Part shown: in pieces, positions 1 through 9,042 of the stretch
Layout of the letters: each line of letters opens with the position of its first letter
How positions within the stretch are numbered: position 1 is the stretch's first letter
Source: Oleiphilus sp.
GTDB lineage: Bacteria > Pseudomonadota > Gammaproteobacteria > Pseudomonadales > Oleiphilaceae
Assembly: GCA_006212045.1 (NCBI GenBank)
Contig: PZPK01000008.1
Location: forward strand, 83,076-147,075
DNA length: 64,000 nt
Reading direction: 5' to 3'
Notes under the pieces: model-generated
Seen by the model: only the letters and a program-made list of their open reading frames with translations
Told to the model about the DNA's origin: nothing
Databases searched by the model: none
Program-made: the position numbers and the translations under genes

Positions 1-1
1 G

Positions 2-1639
2 GAAACCAGCGGTTCACTGCGCCAGAAACTGGACGACGCCTTTATCCGATTTCGCGATCAGACCTTTCGCCCCCTTGCCGAGAAATCCATTCACAACAGA
101 GGCACAACACTGGCCCTGGCACTGGCGATATTTTTAGTATCGATTTCCCTGATTGGCTCCGGCCGAATTCAAAGTGAGTTTTTCCCGCAGCCGGAGAACC
201 ATATCATTCTGGGTAATGCCAAATTCGCGGCCGGTACGCCTCCAGATAAAGTACATGAATTCGGGCGTCATCTGGAGCAAGCCTTGTGGCGTGCAAATGC
301 GGAGCTCAAGTCGGATAAAGATCTGGTGGTGCATGCGGTGCTGCGCATCAATCAGGCGACCTTTGACGGCGGTGAAAACTATTCCCGCGGCGAACAATAC
401 ACCTCATTGCATGTTGAACTGTTGACTCCGGATGCACGGGAGGTGCGAAACCCCGAATTCATTGCTGCCTGGCAAAAACATCTGGCAATACCAGACGGGC
501 TTGAACAACTCAGTATCACCAGCCCGCGAGGCGGCCCGCCAGGCAAGGACATCGACATTTTCCTGACCGGCCAGGGCCCGGAAACACTCAAGCGCGCCGG
601 TGAGGCCATTGCCGAAAAGCTGAAAAGCTATCAGGGCGTACGTGACGTTCAAGACGACATCCCCTACGGCAAGAACCAGTTTTTATATTCACTGAGCCCA
701 ATGGGTGAGGCACTCGGTTTGAGTGTTGCCGATATTGGCAGCCAGTTACGAGCCGCCTTCGACGGTCAGGTGCTACAGGTATTTTATGATCAGAATGAAG
801 AAGTCGAAGTGCGTGTAATATTACCCGACAGTGAAAGAAACTATACCGATTCCCTTGAGCAGTTTCCGATCATCACGCCACAAGGGGGAGTTGCACCCTT
901 AAGCAACGTGGTCGAGCTTCAGCACCGCAAAGGGTTGGAGCTGGTCAGGCATACCGACGGCAAGTTGGGACTGCATGTCACAGCGGGTGTCAATTCGGAA
1001 CAGAACAATGCCAACGCGATAGTGGAAGATTTGCAGCAGCAATTCTTATCAGAGATCAGTTCCCGCTATGGTGTCTCGATTGATCTCAAAGGACGCGCCG
1101 AAGAACAGGCAGAAACCGGAAAAGACATGTTATTGGGTGCGGCAGTCGGCTTCACGCTCATCTATATCATACTGGCCTGGGTATTCGGTTCTTATTCCTG
1201 GCCAATCGCCGTAATGCTGGCCATTCCTCTCGGTATTTCAGGTGCGATTCTTGGCCACTGGTTGCTCGGACTGAATCTGACGATGCTCTCCTGGTTTGGT
1301 TTCTTCGGACTGTCCGGAATCGTGATCAACGATGCCATCATCCTGGTGACTTTCTATCGGGAATTACGCGAACAGGGACAGCCCATAAAGCAGGCGATTG
1401 TGGATGCCAGTTGCCTGCGTTTAAGGGCCGTGATGCTCACTTCGCTGACAACCATTGCCGGGCTGTTACCACTCCTGTTTGAAACCTCCCTACAAGCCCA
1501 GTTCCTGATTCCGATGGCTGTCAGTATTTCTTTTGGACTGGCGTATGGCACTTTACTGATCCTGTTCGTGATACCCGCGCTGGTGTCGTTAATTGATGGG
1601 GTGCGCGAGAAACGGGGAAGAACCCATCAGCAAAATTGA
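2..1639 (+). CDS. RND efflux transporter permease subunit (5' partial)
   Basis: This is the C-terminal part of an inner-membrane RND pump that exports substrates using the proton gradient. The reading frame is open from base 2, so the gene starts outside the window; about 545 residues are visible, roughly the second half of a protein that is usually about 1,000 residues. The part in view has one transmembrane segment near the left edge (about residues 40-58 of the fragment), then a large periplasmic porter/docking region, then a cluster of C-terminal membrane helices from about residue 380. It ends in the typical short basic tail. The sequence around GLSGIVINDAIILV matches the AcrB/MexF-type membrane core. 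Its substrate cannot be told from this fragment, and the membrane fusion partner would lie upstream. It converges on the sensor kinase gene. Confidence 0.9.
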   Translation, partial: ETSGSLRQKLDDAFIRFRDQTFRPLAEKSIHNRGTTLALALAIFLVSISLIGSGRIQSEFFPQPENHIILGNAKFAAGTPPDKVHEFGRHLEQALWRANAELKSDKDLVVHAVLRINQATFDGGENYSRGEQYTSLHVELLTPDAREVRNPEFIAAWQKHLAIPDGLEQLSITSPRGGPPGKDIDIFLTGQGPETLKRAGEAIAEKLKSYQGVRDVQDDIPYGKNQFLYSLSPMGEALGLSVADIGSQLRAAFDGQVLQVFYDQNEEVEVRVILPDSERNYTDSLEQFPIITPQGGVAPLSNVVELQHRKGLELVRHTDGKLGLHVTAGVNSEQNNANAIVEDLQQQFLSEISSRYGVSIDLKGRAEEQAETGKDMLLGAAVGFTLIYIILAWVFGSYSWPIAVMLAIPLGISGAILGHWLLGLNLTMLSWFGFFGLSGIVINDAIILVTFYRELREQGQPIKQAIVDASCLRLRAVMLTSLTTIAGLLPLLFETSLQAQFLIPMAVSISFGLAYGTLLILFVIPALVSLIDGVREKRGRTHQQN

Positions 1640-1655
1640 AGCGTTTGGGCTGTAC

Positions 1656-1675
1656 ACGTTACGAATGCGTAACTG
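1656..1675. terminator. Hairpin between convergent genes
   Basis: The arms GTTACG (1658-1663) and CGTAAC (1668-1673) enclose a four-base loop in the 57-base gap between the RND gene and the convergent sensor kinase gene. There is no clear T-run on either strand, so it is only a candidate bidirectional terminator. Confidence 0.3.
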
Positions 1676-1696
1676 CGTGCTGATATCATGTGCCTT

Positions 1697-4600
1697 CTAA
1701 ACGGCGCTTACGTCGGTGCCGGGCAGCCAGCGTTCCAGGGCTTCATGCAGTGCTTCTTTGTTCAAAGGTTTGCTCAAGTAATCATCCATACCGGCATCGT
1801 AGCAGCGCTCCCGGTCACCGGGCATGGCATTGGCCGTTAGGGCCACAACGGGAATTGAGCGTTCGCAGCGTCGCAGTGTCCTGCTTCGTATTAAGCGTGT
1901 TGCCTCGAAGCCATCCATCTCCGGCATCTGGCAATCCATAAGAACAAGCTTGAATTCAGGTAAATCGCCGTCGCGGGCAAGGAGTTCGATGGCCTCTTTC
2001 CCGTTGGCGGCGATATCGCAGGAATACCCCAACTGTTCGAGCATCGAAGAGACAACAAGTTGATTCACCGTATTGTCTTCAACCACCAGAATTTCTGCTG
2101 TGTTTGCGCTTTTTGGCCATTCGGTCTGGATCGATTGGCCCGCCGACAGCTCCGGTAATTCTTCTCCCCGGGTTTTCGTAAACACGGCGTTTGCCAGCTC
2201 GGTGCGCGTCATAAAGTGGCTTAGCAGATTCAGCTCGATGCTATCCGACATCGTCAGCAAGCGATCCGAATTTTGGCGTAAGCCCTCGATACAAACCAGA
2301 TGATTTACAACATTGCCCGGGAGATTCAGCGACTCCAGCCATTCTTCAAGCGCTCGGTAGCCACTGCTTAAAACAAACTCCGAGTCGTATACAAGGGTGT
2401 GCACCGGCGCCGTCAGATCGCAGGTCTGTCCAGGCACCACAAAAGACACCGCGACATTCCAACTATCAAGCTGCGCTTGCAATACCCGGGCATAGTGCTC
2501 TGAAGAAAGGCAAAGCAGTACCGATTGACCATCAGCATCAATTTCCGGCGCGCAATACGTTTCCAGAGCCGGAAGGCTTACGGTAAAACAGCTCCCCTCA
2601 CCTTCGCGGCTTTCGACCATTACCTGCCCGCCCATCAGACCGGCAAGCTGCCGGACAATCGCCAAGCCCAAACCGGTGCCGCCGAACTTCCGGGTGGTCG
2701 ACTCATCCACCTGACTGAATGCCTCAAACAGCTCTTCCTGCCGACTTGGAGGAATGCCAATACCCGTGTCATGTACCTCCATATTGATCTGCACACCCTG
2801 CCGGGTTTTGACCGAACCGAGCTTCAGCGTCACCGTACCTTGCGAGGTAAACTTGAGGGCATTACCGATAAGGTTGATTAGAATCTGATTGACCCTTCCG
2901 ACATCAACCAGCGCATGCGTGTAGCGCAACGCTGAGCAATCCAGAATCAGATCGAGGCCTTTTTCTTCTGCTGCAAGCTGCATGGACTTCAGGCATTCAA
3001 CAGCCAGATCTTCCATATCCGTCTCAGCCAGTTCAAGCGTCATCTTCCCTTCTTCGATCTTGGAAAAATCCAGAATATCATCAATGATGGATAGCAAGGA
3101 GCGCGCGCTCGATTTTGCAATAGAGAGGTACTGCTGCTTTCGTTCGCCTTCCAACATGGGTTCGAGTACATCCAGCATACCCAGAACGCCGTTCATCGGT
3201 GTACGAATCTCGTGGCTCATGGTTGCGAGAAAACGGCTTTTCGCTTGTGCCGCTTTTTCTGCCGCCTGTTTCGCCTTGCGCATTTCCTTTTCTGCCTGTT
3301 CCCTTTTCTTGCGCCCCAACAAACTGCTGCCAAGGGTTGCCAGCGAAATCAGGAAGGATAGCTCTTCCTTGCTCCAGCGCCGCGCCACACCGACTTGTTC
3401 GGCACAAATCACACCCGCCAATTCTCCCCCTTCCAGAATCACGGCATCAAGCATCGATACAATGTTCAGTGGGGTCAGATAGTCTTCACCGAACTCGATG
3501 GTTGCCGGGTCAGTCGCCGCGTGATCGGCCGCAATAAACCCTTCAGCTTCCAGCGTTGCAAAATAATTGGGGTAATCCTTTCGGTACAAACGCAGGTTGC
3601 GGCTAAATTCTTTTTTCTCGCGTTCAAATAGGCCATGGCAGCGCATCGACGATTTATCTGCATCGAACAGCCAGATGCTGGCACGGTCCAAGTCCAAGCC
3701 CTCCGTCGCTTTTATCGCCAATAGGTTCAGCGCCCTATCCAGGTTGCCTTCGATAAGATCCTTGTGCACCACTAATTCAGCCAGTACCTCGTTATGACGA
3801 GCATTCCGCTCGAACACCATTTGACTCAGCTTTGATTCAGTAATGTCGAGCAAAAAGCCATCAAGATAGAGCACTGCTCCGGAACCCGCGTAAGTGACGT
3901 TTCCCTTGTCCTGAATCCAGCGCTCTTCCCCGGTGCAGGTCTTGATACGGTACTCCATACTCCAGGCCGTTCCGCTCGCAATAGCGTCGAGTTTATATGC
4001 ACTTGCCTCTTTCTGCTCAGCCTCCGGAATCAGATCGGACAGGTGCAATCGACCGCTGCGGAACTCGTCAGCCGTATATCCGGCCAGGGATTCGATCTGG
4101 TCACTGATATACAAGGTGGAATGAGGCGGATTGCCATCCAGTCGATACGTCACTCCGGGGATATTGGCGACCAGTGAGGCGAATCGATCACGGTTGGTTT
4201 GCAAACGCAGGTTCGAATGCCATTGCCGACGATCCCATACCTGATCCAGAAAGAAAAACAGAAGCAGCGCTAACCACATTCCAGCAAAGAGTGCGCGCGG
4301 AATCCAGATATCCAGAGAAGTCGCAACTACCCAAGGCCCGGCTCTGGTGGCTGCCAGTTGCCACTGTCCCCCGGGAACACTGATCCGAGTAACAATCGGA
4401 TCGGCCTCAAACAATGCAGGATTGCCAAGGAATACCTGTTTCGATTCCGCATGCCGTATCGCGACTTTGATGTTTTCATCCAGTGTTTCCAGAGCGTTTT
4501 TAAATAACTCATCTGAGTCCAGCACAACAGAAAGCAAGCCCCAGAATTCTCTTGCCTGACCTGGAGTTGTATCTGAATGGCTGTCCAGATACACCGGAAT

Positions 4601-5098
4601 CCGCCCAATCAATCCATTTCCACCCTGCAAAAGCTTCAGGGGCCCCGCCAGTACGAGCTGCCCGGAGTCACGTGCAAAAATGGCCTGTTTGCCTTGCTGC
4701 TTGTTTTCCAGGTAATTCAGACCTAATGCACCTTCATTGCCCTCGAGCGGATAGATATAATTCAAAATCATGTCAGGCGCGGCCCCGATATTCCGGATAC
4801 GGCTACTTTGCTCTAAAAATGGGCGAGCAAACTGGGCAAAACGCTCCTGATCCAGATCGGGTTCATTAATGATCAGCGAGGTCATGCCACGCACCATTTG
4901 GATATCGAGCGCCAATAAACCCTCCAGGTGCGCGCGGAAGGTGTTTGCTTCGGACAAGACACCGTATCGACTTTGTTCTGCAAGTTGATTGATTCTTGCC
5001 CGATCATAGCCAAAGGCCATCCAGACAATACCAATGGACAACACGGCGAACAGCGACCAGCGAATCCGTTTCTTGTTTCGATATTGTTGTTTGGACAT
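1697..5098 (-). CDS. CHASE-PAS-GAF hybrid sensor histidine kinase with receiver domain
   Basis: This is a membrane-bound hybrid sensor kinase of 1,133 residues. TM1 spans about residues 13-31 and TM2 about 264-285. They flank a periplasmic region of about 225 residues that resembles a CHASE ligand-binding domain. A PAS domain (about 305-420), a GAF domain (about 440-590) and a charged coiled coil (about 597-622) follow. The HisKA phosphoacceptor is H629 in SHEIRTPMNG. The ATPase domain has an N box (NLIGNALKF), a G1 box (DTGIGIP) and a G2 box (GGTGLGLAI). A C-terminal receiver carries the phosphoacceptor D1055 in MDCQMPEMDG. No HPt domain or output regulator is adjacent, so phosphate must pass to a partner encoded elsewhere. 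The signal is unknown. The gene diverges from fumC. Confidence 0.93.
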   Translation of the reverse strand: MSKQQYRNKKRIRWSLFAVLSIGIVWMAFGYDRARINQLAEQSRYGVLSEANTFRAHLEGLLALDIQMVRGMTSLIINEPDLDQERFAQFARPFLEQSSRIRNIGAAPDMILNYIYPLEGNEGALGLNYLENKQQGKQAIFARDSGQLVLAGPLKLLQGGNGLIGRIPVYLDSHSDTTPGQAREFWGLLSVVLDSDELFKNALETLDENIKVAIRHAESKQVFLGNPALFEADPIVTRISVPGGQWQLAATRAGPWVVATSLDIWIPRALFAGMWLALLLFFFLDQVWDRRQWHSNLRLQTNRDRFASLVANIPGVTYRLDGNPPHSTLYISDQIESLAGYTADEFRSGRLHLSDLIPEAEQKEASAYKLDAIASGTAWSMEYRIKTCTGEERWIQDKGNVTYAGSGAVLYLDGFLLDITESKLSQMVFERNARHNEVLAELVVHKDLIEGNLDRALNLLAIKATEGLDLDRASIWLFDADKSSMRCHGLFEREKKEFSRNLRLYRKDYPNYFATLEAEGFIAADHAATDPATIEFGEDYLTPLNIVSMLDAVILEGGELAGVICAEQVGVARRWSKEELSFLISLATLGSSLLGRKKREQAEKEMRKAKQAAEKAAQAKSRFLATMSHEIRTPMNGVLGMLDVLEPMLEGERKQQYLSIAKSSARSLLSIIDDILDFSKIEEGKMTLELAETDMEDLAVECLKSMQLAAEEKGLDLILDCSALRYTHALVDVGRVNQILINLIGNALKFTSQGTVTLKLGSVKTRQGVQINMEVHDTGIGIPPSRQEELFEAFSQVDESTTRKFGGTGLGLAIVRQLAGLMGGQVMVESREGEGSCFTVSLPALETYCAPEIDADGQSVLLCLSSEHYARVLQAQLDSWNVAVSFVVPGQTCDLTAPVHTLVYDSEFVLSSGYRALEEWLESLNLPGNVVNHLVCIEGLRQNSDRLLTMSDSIELNLLSHFMTRTELANAVFTKTRGEELPELSAGQSIQTEWPKSANTAEILVVEDNTVNQLVVSSMLEQLGYSCDIAANGKEAIELLARDGDLPEFKLVLMDCQMPEMDGFEATRLIRSRTLRRCERSIPVVALTANAMPGDRERCYDAGMDDYLSKPLNKEALHEALERWLPGTDVSAV

Positions 5099-5197
5099 TT
5101 AAGAATATGACACGACAGTTGAGTGTTTGAACTTAAAGTATAGCGACCCGAACAGCTGATGCCAGCAACGATACATTGAACTGATAGACTTCCCCGT

Positions 5198-5213
5198 TAG
5201 CACAGATGTGCTA
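5198..5213. promoter_or_regulatory. 16-bp inverted repeat upstream of fumC
   Basis: The arms TAGCACA and TGTGCTA are perfectly inverted around a two-base spacer (GA). The dyad is centred about 48 bases before the fumC start, in the intergenic region shared with the divergent sensor kinase. The position and symmetry suit a repressor or activator site. I do not recognise the regulator. Confidence 0.4.
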
Positions 5214-5253
5214 TCTTGAAACGCACATCCGGAATGCCATTCACGGAGGTAAT

Positions 5254-6621
5254 ATGAGCAAGTATCGAATCGAGCGGGATAGTCTGGGCGAACTCGAGGT
5301 GCCAGAAACTGCGCTATATGGCATACAGACCCAACGCGCCATCCATAATTTCCCGATCAGTGGACGCACGCTTCCAAAAATTTTCATTGAATCCCTGATA
5401 AAGCTGAAATCCGCGGCCGCAAGCGCCAACAGCAAACTGGGTTGTCTGGATAAGCCCATTGCAAAAGCAATCATCGCAGCATGCCGGCAATTACTGGACA
5501 CTCCGGATCTGATGCGGCACTTTCCTGTCGATGTCTTTCAGACCGGATCCGGCACCAGCACCAACATGAATGCCAATGAAGTGATCGCACGGCTTGCGGC
5601 GCAACATTTTGGTGGCGAGGTGCATCCGAACGATCACGTAAATTATGGCCAAAGCAGCAACGATGTCATCCCCAGCGTGATTCATATCAGTGCTGCAATA
5701 GTGCTGGAGCATGAACTGTTACCCGCCTTGAACCATCTGAATACCACCATCAGAACCAAAGCAAAAACCTTAACGGGTATCTATAAGACCGGTCGAACAC
5801 ATTTAATGGATGCGGTCCCATTGCGATTCGACGCCACACTTTCGGCCTGGGCACAGCAACTGGATAACAATCGGCAAATGTTGGTCCAGGTGAAACCTTT
5901 TTTGCACCAATTGGCTCTTGGCGGAACCGCGGTCGGAAACGGTATCAACACAGATCCGGGATTTGGACGGGAGTGTGCCGAAAAACTGTCCACCGAGTTG
6001 AACCTGAGTTTCACACAAGGGCGTAATCTTTATGCCTTGATCAGCACGCAGGACACCGCGGTGTCCCTGTCAGGACAACTGAAATCCCTCGCGGTCAGTC
6101 TGATGAAAATTGCCAATGATCTGCGCTGGATGAATTCCGGTCCGCTGGCAGGTCTGGGCGAAATTTCGCTGACAGCACTGCAGCCCGGTTCTTCCATCAT
6201 GCCCGGCAAGGTCAACCCTGTCATTCCGGAATCTGCCGCCATGGTCGCGGCACAGGTGATTGGCAATGATGCGGCAATCACTGTTGCCGGACAATCGGGA
6301 AATTTTGAACTGAATGTGATGCTGCCTCTGATAGCCTACAACCTGCTGGACAGCCTCTGCCTGCTATCCCGTACCTGCCGGATATTGGCTGACAAAGCCG
6401 TGGCCGACTTTACCGTCAATCAAAAACAGCTGAAGAAATCCCTCAGTCGAAACCCCATACTCGCCACCGCTTTGAACCCGATCATCGGATATGAAAAAGC
6501 GGCCGAGATTGCAAAACGCGCCTATCTCGAGGAACGCCCCGTGGTAGAGGTCGCAGCAGAAATGACGGATATAAGTCGCGAGGAGATTGAAATCCTTCTG
6601 GCCCCCCAAAACTGGCCCTGA
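5254..6621 (+). CDS. fumC: Fumarate hydratase, class II
   Basis: Class II fumarase is an iron-independent homotetramer that interconverts fumarate and L-malate in the TCA cycle. The product has 455 residues, the normal length. It carries the superfamily signature GSSIMPGKVNP at about residues 312-322. It also has SGNFELNV and IGYEKAAEIAKRA, which favour fumarase over the related aspartase. The VNPVIPE stretch is like the FumC1 type of Pseudomonas, which replaces iron-sulfur fumarases under iron limitation or oxidative stress. The start at 5254 is preceded by GGAGG at suitable spacing. An upstream in-frame ATG at 5206 lies inside the 16-bp inverted repeat and lacks a ribosome site. Confidence 0.93.
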   Translation: MSKYRIERDSLGELEVPETALYGIQTQRAIHNFPISGRTLPKIFIESLIKLKSAAASANSKLGCLDKPIAKAIIAACRQLLDTPDLMRHFPVDVFQTGSGTSTNMNANEVIARLAAQHFGGEVHPNDHVNYGQSSNDVIPSVIHISAAIVLEHELLPALNHLNTTIRTKAKTLTGIYKTGRTHLMDAVPLRFDATLSAWAQQLDNNRQMLVQVKPFLHQLALGGTAVGNGINTDPGFGRECAEKLSTELNLSFTQGRNLYALISTQDTAVSLSGQLKSLAVSLMKIANDLRWMNSGPLAGLGEISLTALQPGSSIMPGKVNPVIPESAAMVAAQVIGNDAAITVAGQSGNFELNVMLPLIAYNLLDSLCLLSRTCRILADKAVADFTVNQKQLKKSLSRNPILATALNPIIGYEKAAEIAKRAYLEERPVVEVAAEMTDISREEIEILLAPQNWP

Positions 6622-6634
6622 TTTTACCAGGTGC

Positions 6635-6665
6635 GGGGATGGAGCAAAAAGCAATCCCCATCCCC
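6635..6665. terminator. Hairpin between fumC and the convergent DUF4124 gene
   Basis: Perfect eight-base arms GGGGATGG (6635-6642) and CCATCCCC (6658-6665) enclose a 15-base loop just after the fumC stop and before the end of the convergent gene. There is no strong U-tract, but it can form on both transcripts. Confidence 0.45.
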
Positions 6666-6682
6666 GTTATCTCTATCGGTAC

Positions 6683-7132
6683 TTAGCGGCCGGAGACTCG
6701 CACTTGGGTCTCCTGATAAAGCGATCGCGTGGCTTTTTCACAGTAGTGCGGAGCGGAAACACGGCATTCGCCACAGACCCGAAGATATTCCATTGCATCA
6801 TACATTTTGCTGTGTTGCGCCAGAGACAGTTTGCTCAAAGGAGTTTCCAGCGCATCCAGTTTAGAATAGTAGCGCGTGGATTCATCCAGGCAGGCCATGA
6901 TGGAGTAAATATCCGGCCCAAGCTTGGCGTTGACCTTGAGCCCTTCGGAAGCCATCAACCGTAACGCCCTCCAAAGGTTGGCGCCTTGGGAGTTTCCACT
7001 CAGATAGCGCTGGGGACAAGGCACATCGCCGTAAGACACATGCCCATCATCGGACAGACAGCGATAGACTTCGGCATAGACGAGAGGGGCTTGAACACAC
7101 AAGCATAGAACAAGAAGAAAACCGAGCTTCAT
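6683..7132 (-). CDS. Small secreted DUF4124-like protein
   Basis: The product is a 149-residue exported protein of unknown function. A signal peptide covers about residues 1-20 (hydrophobic core, then YAEVYRC). It is followed by a short DUF4124-like motif (VYRCLSDDGHVSYGDVPC), a small domain common in gammaproteobacterial periplasmic proteins. The rest is mostly helical and has three further cysteines after position 90 (CGEC and C), so disulfides are likely. ATG at 7132 is preferred because an AGGGA ribosome site lies nine bases upstream; a GTG two codons earlier would leave only three. It stands alone between fumC and zapE, with no evident operon partner. Confidence 0.7.
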   Translation of the reverse strand: MKLGFLLVLCLCVQAPLVYAEVYRCLSDDGHVSYGDVPCPQRYLSGNSQGANLWRALRLMASEGLKVNAKLGPDIYSIMACLDESTRYYSKLDALETPLSKLSLAQHSKMYDAMEYLRVCGECRVSAPHYCEKATRSLYQETQVRVSGR

Positions 7133-7247
7133 AAGCACACTTCCCTGTTGACTGTATTGAATTAAATCCGAGTCTATCGCTTATAACGAAACGAATCTGA
7201 GATGAAAATAGCGTTTTTACTGAACGCCTTATCCTGATCAAGAAGCC

Positions 7248-8363
7248 TCAGGCTTTATGCGCTTGCTCCAGATAAGCCTGACTTTGCATCTCAAGCAAAC
7301 GGCTTTCTGTTCTTTCGAATTCAAAGCCCAGTTTGCCACCCTGATAAAGCTCATGAATCGGGGCCGCAGCAGAAATAATAACCTTCACGCTACGGTCATA
7401 AAACTCGTCAACCAGATTAATAAAGCGGCGCGCCTGATCGTCGCGCTCAGCCGACATCTGCGGAACGTTGCTGATAATGACAGCATGAAATTCCCTTGCC
7501 AGCTCGATGTAGTCATTTTGACTGCGCGGACCATCGCAGAGTTCGGAAAATTCGAACCAGACCACATCGTCAGCATGCCGTTTTGCCGTCAATGCGCGTC
7601 CATTTACTTCAAGTTCGAGATTATGGCTACCTGCTTCTACCGCCAGCTGAGAGTAGTATTTCTCCAGATTAATACGTGCCTGTTCATCCAGAGGGGAATG
7701 ATAGAGCTCGGCCTGTTCCAGTGTACGCAGGCGATAGTCGTTACCACCATCAACATTGACCACCTCGGTATGTTGTTTCACCAGCGCTATGGCAGGCAGA
7801 AAACGTGCGCGCTGCAAGCCATCGCGATATAGACCGTCTGGCTCAATATTGGAGGTACACACCAATGAGACGCCATTGGCAAACAACTCACCCATTAAGC
7901 CTGCCAGGATCATGGCGTCACCAATATCTGATACAAAAAATTCGTCGAAACAGATAATGCGTGCTTCTTCACTGAGTTTTTTTGCGACGATTGTCAGCGG
8001 GTTTTTCTGTTGATCGAGCGCTTTAAGCTCAGTATGTACACGCTGCATAAAACGATGGAAATGGATGCGCATCTTCTGATCGAAAGGCAGGCTCTCATAG
8101 AAATTGTCCATGAGATAGGTTTTACCGCGCCCGACACCGCCCCAAAAGTACAAGCCTTTCACTGGTCCGGGCTGTTTTCGGGAAAACTTGTTGAACCAGC
8201 GTGCTGCCTGACGCTCACGCTGCTTCTGATCTTCCACCAGTTTTTCGTACAGGGTCTGTAGCTTGTCCACCGCCATTTTCTGGGCGGGATCCTTTACAAA
8301 ACCTTCTTTGTCCAGATCACGCAGATAACGCTGCAACGGTGACAGAGGCAAAGACGACGCCAT
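7248..8363 (-). CDS. zapE: Cell division ATPase ZapE (AFG1-like)
   Basis: ZapE is an AFG1/LACE1-type P-loop ATPase that in E. coli joins the constricting Z-ring late in division and destabilises FtsZ filaments in an ATP-dependent way. The product has 371 residues. Walker A is GGVGRGKT at residues 75-82 and Walker B is IICFDEF at about 136-142. The family segments HFHRFM and CTSNIEPDGLY are present. The start at 8363 has a GAGGAAG ribosome site six bases upstream; a TTG five codons earlier is less likely. It diverges from zapG, another divisome-linked gene. Confidence 0.92.
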   Translation of the reverse strand: MASSLPLSPLQRYLRDLDKEGFVKDPAQKMAVDKLQTLYEKLVEDQKQRERQAARWFNKFSRKQPGPVKGLYFWGGVGRGKTYLMDNFYESLPFDQKMRIHFHRFMQRVHTELKALDQQKNPLTIVAKKLSEEARIICFDEFFVSDIGDAMILAGLMGELFANGVSLVCTSNIEPDGLYRDGLQRARFLPAIALVKQHTEVVNVDGGNDYRLRTLEQAELYHSPLDEQARINLEKYYSQLAVEAGSHNLELEVNGRALTAKRHADDVVWFEFSELCDGPRSQNDYIELAREFHAVIISNVPQMSAERDDQARRFINLVDEFYDRSVKVIISAAAPIHELYQGGKLGFEFERTESRLLEMQSQAYLEQAHKA

Positions 8364-8442
8364 CACAAACTTCCTCAATTTAAAAAAGCAGCGTATTTTG
8401 CCGTGTTGAGCGCTTAAAGGCCAATTTTATGAAGTTTGTGTC

Positions 8443-8471
8443 TTAACATCTTCGGAAAAGGGTTTTAGTAT
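8443..8471 (+). promoter_or_regulatory. Candidate sigma-70 promoter for zapG
   Basis: A -35 box TTAACA (8443-8448) and a -10 box TAGTAT (8466-8471) are separated by exactly 17 bases, about 40 bases before the zapG start codon. It lies in the 147-base divergent region shared with zapE. Confidence 0.45.
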
Positions 8472-8510
8472 CCTTGCTTACCTTCTTCACTGGCGCAGTA
8501 AGAGAATCAT

Positions 8511-9026
8511 ATGACAATTGAAATGTTTGCCGGATTCGGCCTGTTTGTTCTGGGACTTATCATAGGCGCAGTTTTTCAGCGTTCCTTTGCCGGTGATCCG
8601 GCCAAAAGTAAGCGGCTGGAGCAGAAACTGGCAGAGACCCAAGAGGCTTATACGAAATATCAGGCCGAAGTCAGTGCCCATTTTATGGACACGGCCCGCA
8701 AAGTGCAGAATCTGAACAACAGTTATCGGGAAGTGCATGAGCAATTAGCCAAAGGCGCAGGAAAACTGTGTAGCGATGATGAAGCCAACGACTTTCTCGC
8801 CATCAGTCTGGATAACCGAAACAAAGGGCATACCATTGACGACGGCGAAGACCTGCCCCAAATGCCGATGGACTATGCACCCAAGGAAACGCCGGATGCG
8901 GAAGGCACTCTATCAGAAAATTTTGGCTTGAAGAGCAAGGAAGATCCCGCACCCGAAGCCGGGCCAGAGCCAGCGCCCCCAGAAGAAGAGTCCGCGCAAG
9001 CAAAATCAAGCGTCAAGGACACCTGA
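8511..9026 (+). CDS. zapG: Inner-membrane envelope/division protein ZapG (YhcB, DUF1043)
   Basis: ZapG/YhcB is a single-pass inner-membrane protein that links cell division, lipid synthesis and cell-envelope growth. The product has 171 residues: one N-terminal membrane helix (about 5-24) with GLIIGAVFQR, then a cytoplasmic coiled coil (about 32-90) containing the family's conserved HFMDTA and NSYREVHEQLAKGA-type segment. A long acidic, proline-rich tail from about residue 115 is low-complexity and probably disordered. The gene sits back to back with zapE, and its 3' end converges on the Nif3-like gene with 16 bases between them. Confidence 0.88.
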   Translation: MTIEMFAGFGLFVLGLIIGAVFQRSFAGDPAKSKRLEQKLAETQEAYTKYQAEVSAHFMDTARKVQNLNNSYREVHEQLAKGAGKLCSDDEANDFLAISLDNRNKGHTIDDGEDLPQMPMDYAPKETPDAEGTLSENFGLKSKEDPAPEAGPEPAPPEEESAQAKSSVKDT

Positions 9027-9042
9027 GGTCGGAATAAAAAGA

